From Paracoccaceae bacterium (GTDB lineage: Bacteria > Pseudomonadota > Alphaproteobacteria > Rhodobacterales > Rhodobacteraceae), in the NCBI GenBank assembly GCA_007123625.1, contig SKKS01000159.1:1-6838 (forward strand): DNA of 6,838 bases. Reading direction: 5' to 3'. Below are positions 6,209 through 6,838 of the stretch, piece by piece. A program made the position numbers and the translations under genes. A model generated the notes under the pieces. That model was not told where the DNA came from, did not search any database, and was given only the letters and a program-made list of their open reading frames with translations. Position 1 is the first letter of the stretch. Each line of letters begins with the position of its first letter.

Positions 6209-6242
6209 GCCGGGCGGGGCGCTGCCAAGCGCCCCGCCCGGC
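6209..6242 (+). repeat. perfect 15-bp intercistronic stem-loop after the binding-protein gene
   Basis: GCCGGGCGGGGCGCT (6209-6223) pairs without mismatch with AGCGCCCCGCCCGGC (6228-6242) around a 4-nt loop, GCCA. It begins 14 nt after the binding-protein stop and ends 52 nt before the permease start. No T-run follows (CTTCGACACC), so it is not a classic rho-independent terminator. Such structures in binding-protein operons usually block 3' exonucleases and raise the receptor-to-permease ratio, and that is the inferred role here. Confidence 0.8.
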
Positions 6243-6294
6243 CTTCGACACCAAGCGCCATTTCCGGCAGGGCACGTTCGACAGGGAGAGCGTC

Positions 6295-6838
6295 ATGGCA
6301 CAGGCCGATGCCGCAATGATTGGGGCCAATCAGGCTCCGGACCGTCCCGGCAAACTTGTTACCTCTGATGGGACGCCTCTGAAGCGCGCGCTGCAGCGGG
6401 CCGAACGCAAACGGAAGCTGATGGCGCTGGGACTGGTTACACCCCTTCTGGTGTTCCTGCTGACCGTCTTTATCTGGCCGATCGTGCAGATGCTGTGGCT
6501 CAGCGTCCAGAACACTCAGATCGTAAATGCGGTTCCCCGCACACTTGAAGCGCTGCAGGAATGGGACGGTCGCGACCTGCCGCCCGAGTCGGTCTACGCC
6601 GCCCTGCATGCCGACATGATGGAAGATTCCGTGCGCCCCCGGCGCGAACAGACGACCGGGCCAATGGGCATCCGGTTGAACTATGAATTGAGCGCGGCGC
6701 GCAGCGCCGTTTCGCGCACGTCCCGCGCTGTGGCCGGTTTCGAGGCACCTTATCGCGAGGCATTCATAAACGAGCACCGCTTGTGGGGTGACCCGGCCCT
6801 TTGGCGGATCATCAAGCGCGAAGGGCGTCCGCTGACGG
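6295..6838 (+). CDS. ABC transporter permease, PotB-like, 5' part only (runs off right edge)
   Basis: Inner-membrane subunit of the same importer. The first 181 residues are visible with no stop before the window end. Residues 1-41 are a soluble, basic cytoplasmic segment ending RAERKRK. One clear membrane helix follows at about 42-68 (LMALGLVTPLLVFLLTVFIWP). The next 110 or so residues are hydrophilic with no second helix, a much longer first periplasmic loop than in E. coli PotB. The permease core and EAA motif lie beyond the edge. ATG 6295 has AGGGAG (6283-6288) at 6-nt spacing, the same ACAGGGAGA string as the ATPase gene. Identification rests on the N-terminal helix pattern, the operon position and my recollection of similar long-loop permeases in Rhodobacterales and Rhizobiales. 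A second permease should follow downstream. Confidence 0.82.
   Translation, partial: MAQADAAMIGANQAPDRPGKLVTSDGTPLKRALQRAERKRKLMALGLVTPLLVFLLTVFIWPIVQMLWLSVQNTQIVNAVPRTLEALQEWDGRDLPPESVYAALHADMMEDSVRPRREQTTGPMGIRLNYELSAARSAVSRTSRAVAGFEAPYREAFINEHRLWGDPALWRIIKREGRPLT

Noticed and set aside
6209..6242. Rho-independent terminator ending the operon after the binding-protein gene
   Set aside because: There is no T-run after the stem, and a permease of the same system follows with its own ribosome site, so it is better read as a stability or partial-attenuation element.
4374..6329. A 651-codon open frame on the minus strand opposite the transporter genes
   Set aside because: It is antisense to three recognisable coding regions. 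Its translation is rich in His and Arg with no family motifs, and GC-rich codon structure commonly keeps such shadow frames open.

Overview
The window looks like a GC-rich alphaproteobacterial chromosome segment, most likely Rhodobacterales (Roseobacter/Rhodobacter type). This rests on base composition, the FnrL-type operator, and the style of the polyamine-type ABC transporter and LipB. No rRNA or marker gene is present to confirm it. I see five protein genes (two cut by the window edges) plus one partial permease's worth of operon: six coding regions in all, one tRNA, one strong operator, and three inter- or post-genic hairpins. I see no insertion sequence, prophage, CRISPR array or integrase.

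Left third (1-2660), a redox module. A minus-strand gene running off the left edge encodes a NOX/ferric-reductase-like flavocytochrome: membrane helices with two pairs of heme-ligand histidines, then FAD and NAD(P)H domains. Divergent from it is a secreted cytochrome with five CxxCH heme motifs. Between them lies a near-perfect FNR/CRP-family box, TTGAC-N4-ATCAA (1498-1511). The inferred system is an oxygen-regulated path that moves electrons from cytoplasmic NAD(P)H through FAD and two b hemes to a periplasmic pentaheme carrier. This is the most interesting part of the window.

Middle (2661-3884), housekeeping. lipB (octanoyltransferase, minus strand) converges on the cytochrome gene. Upstream of it is a 200-bp non-coding gap carrying a recognisable promoter for a tRNA-Leu(GAG) gene. 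A relatively AT-rich 274-bp non-coding leader follows the tRNA.

Right half (3885-6838), an ABC importer operon of the spermidine/putrescine (Pot) type. Its order is ATPase, periplasmic binding protein, inner-membrane permease (cut at the right edge). Hairpins flank the binding-protein gene on both sides, and the downstream one is a perfect 15-bp stem with no T-run. These probably tune mRNA stability so that the binding protein is made in excess. The permease has an unusually long soluble stretch after its first membrane helix. A second permease (PotC type) is expected just beyond the window. The real substrate cannot be read from sequence alone.
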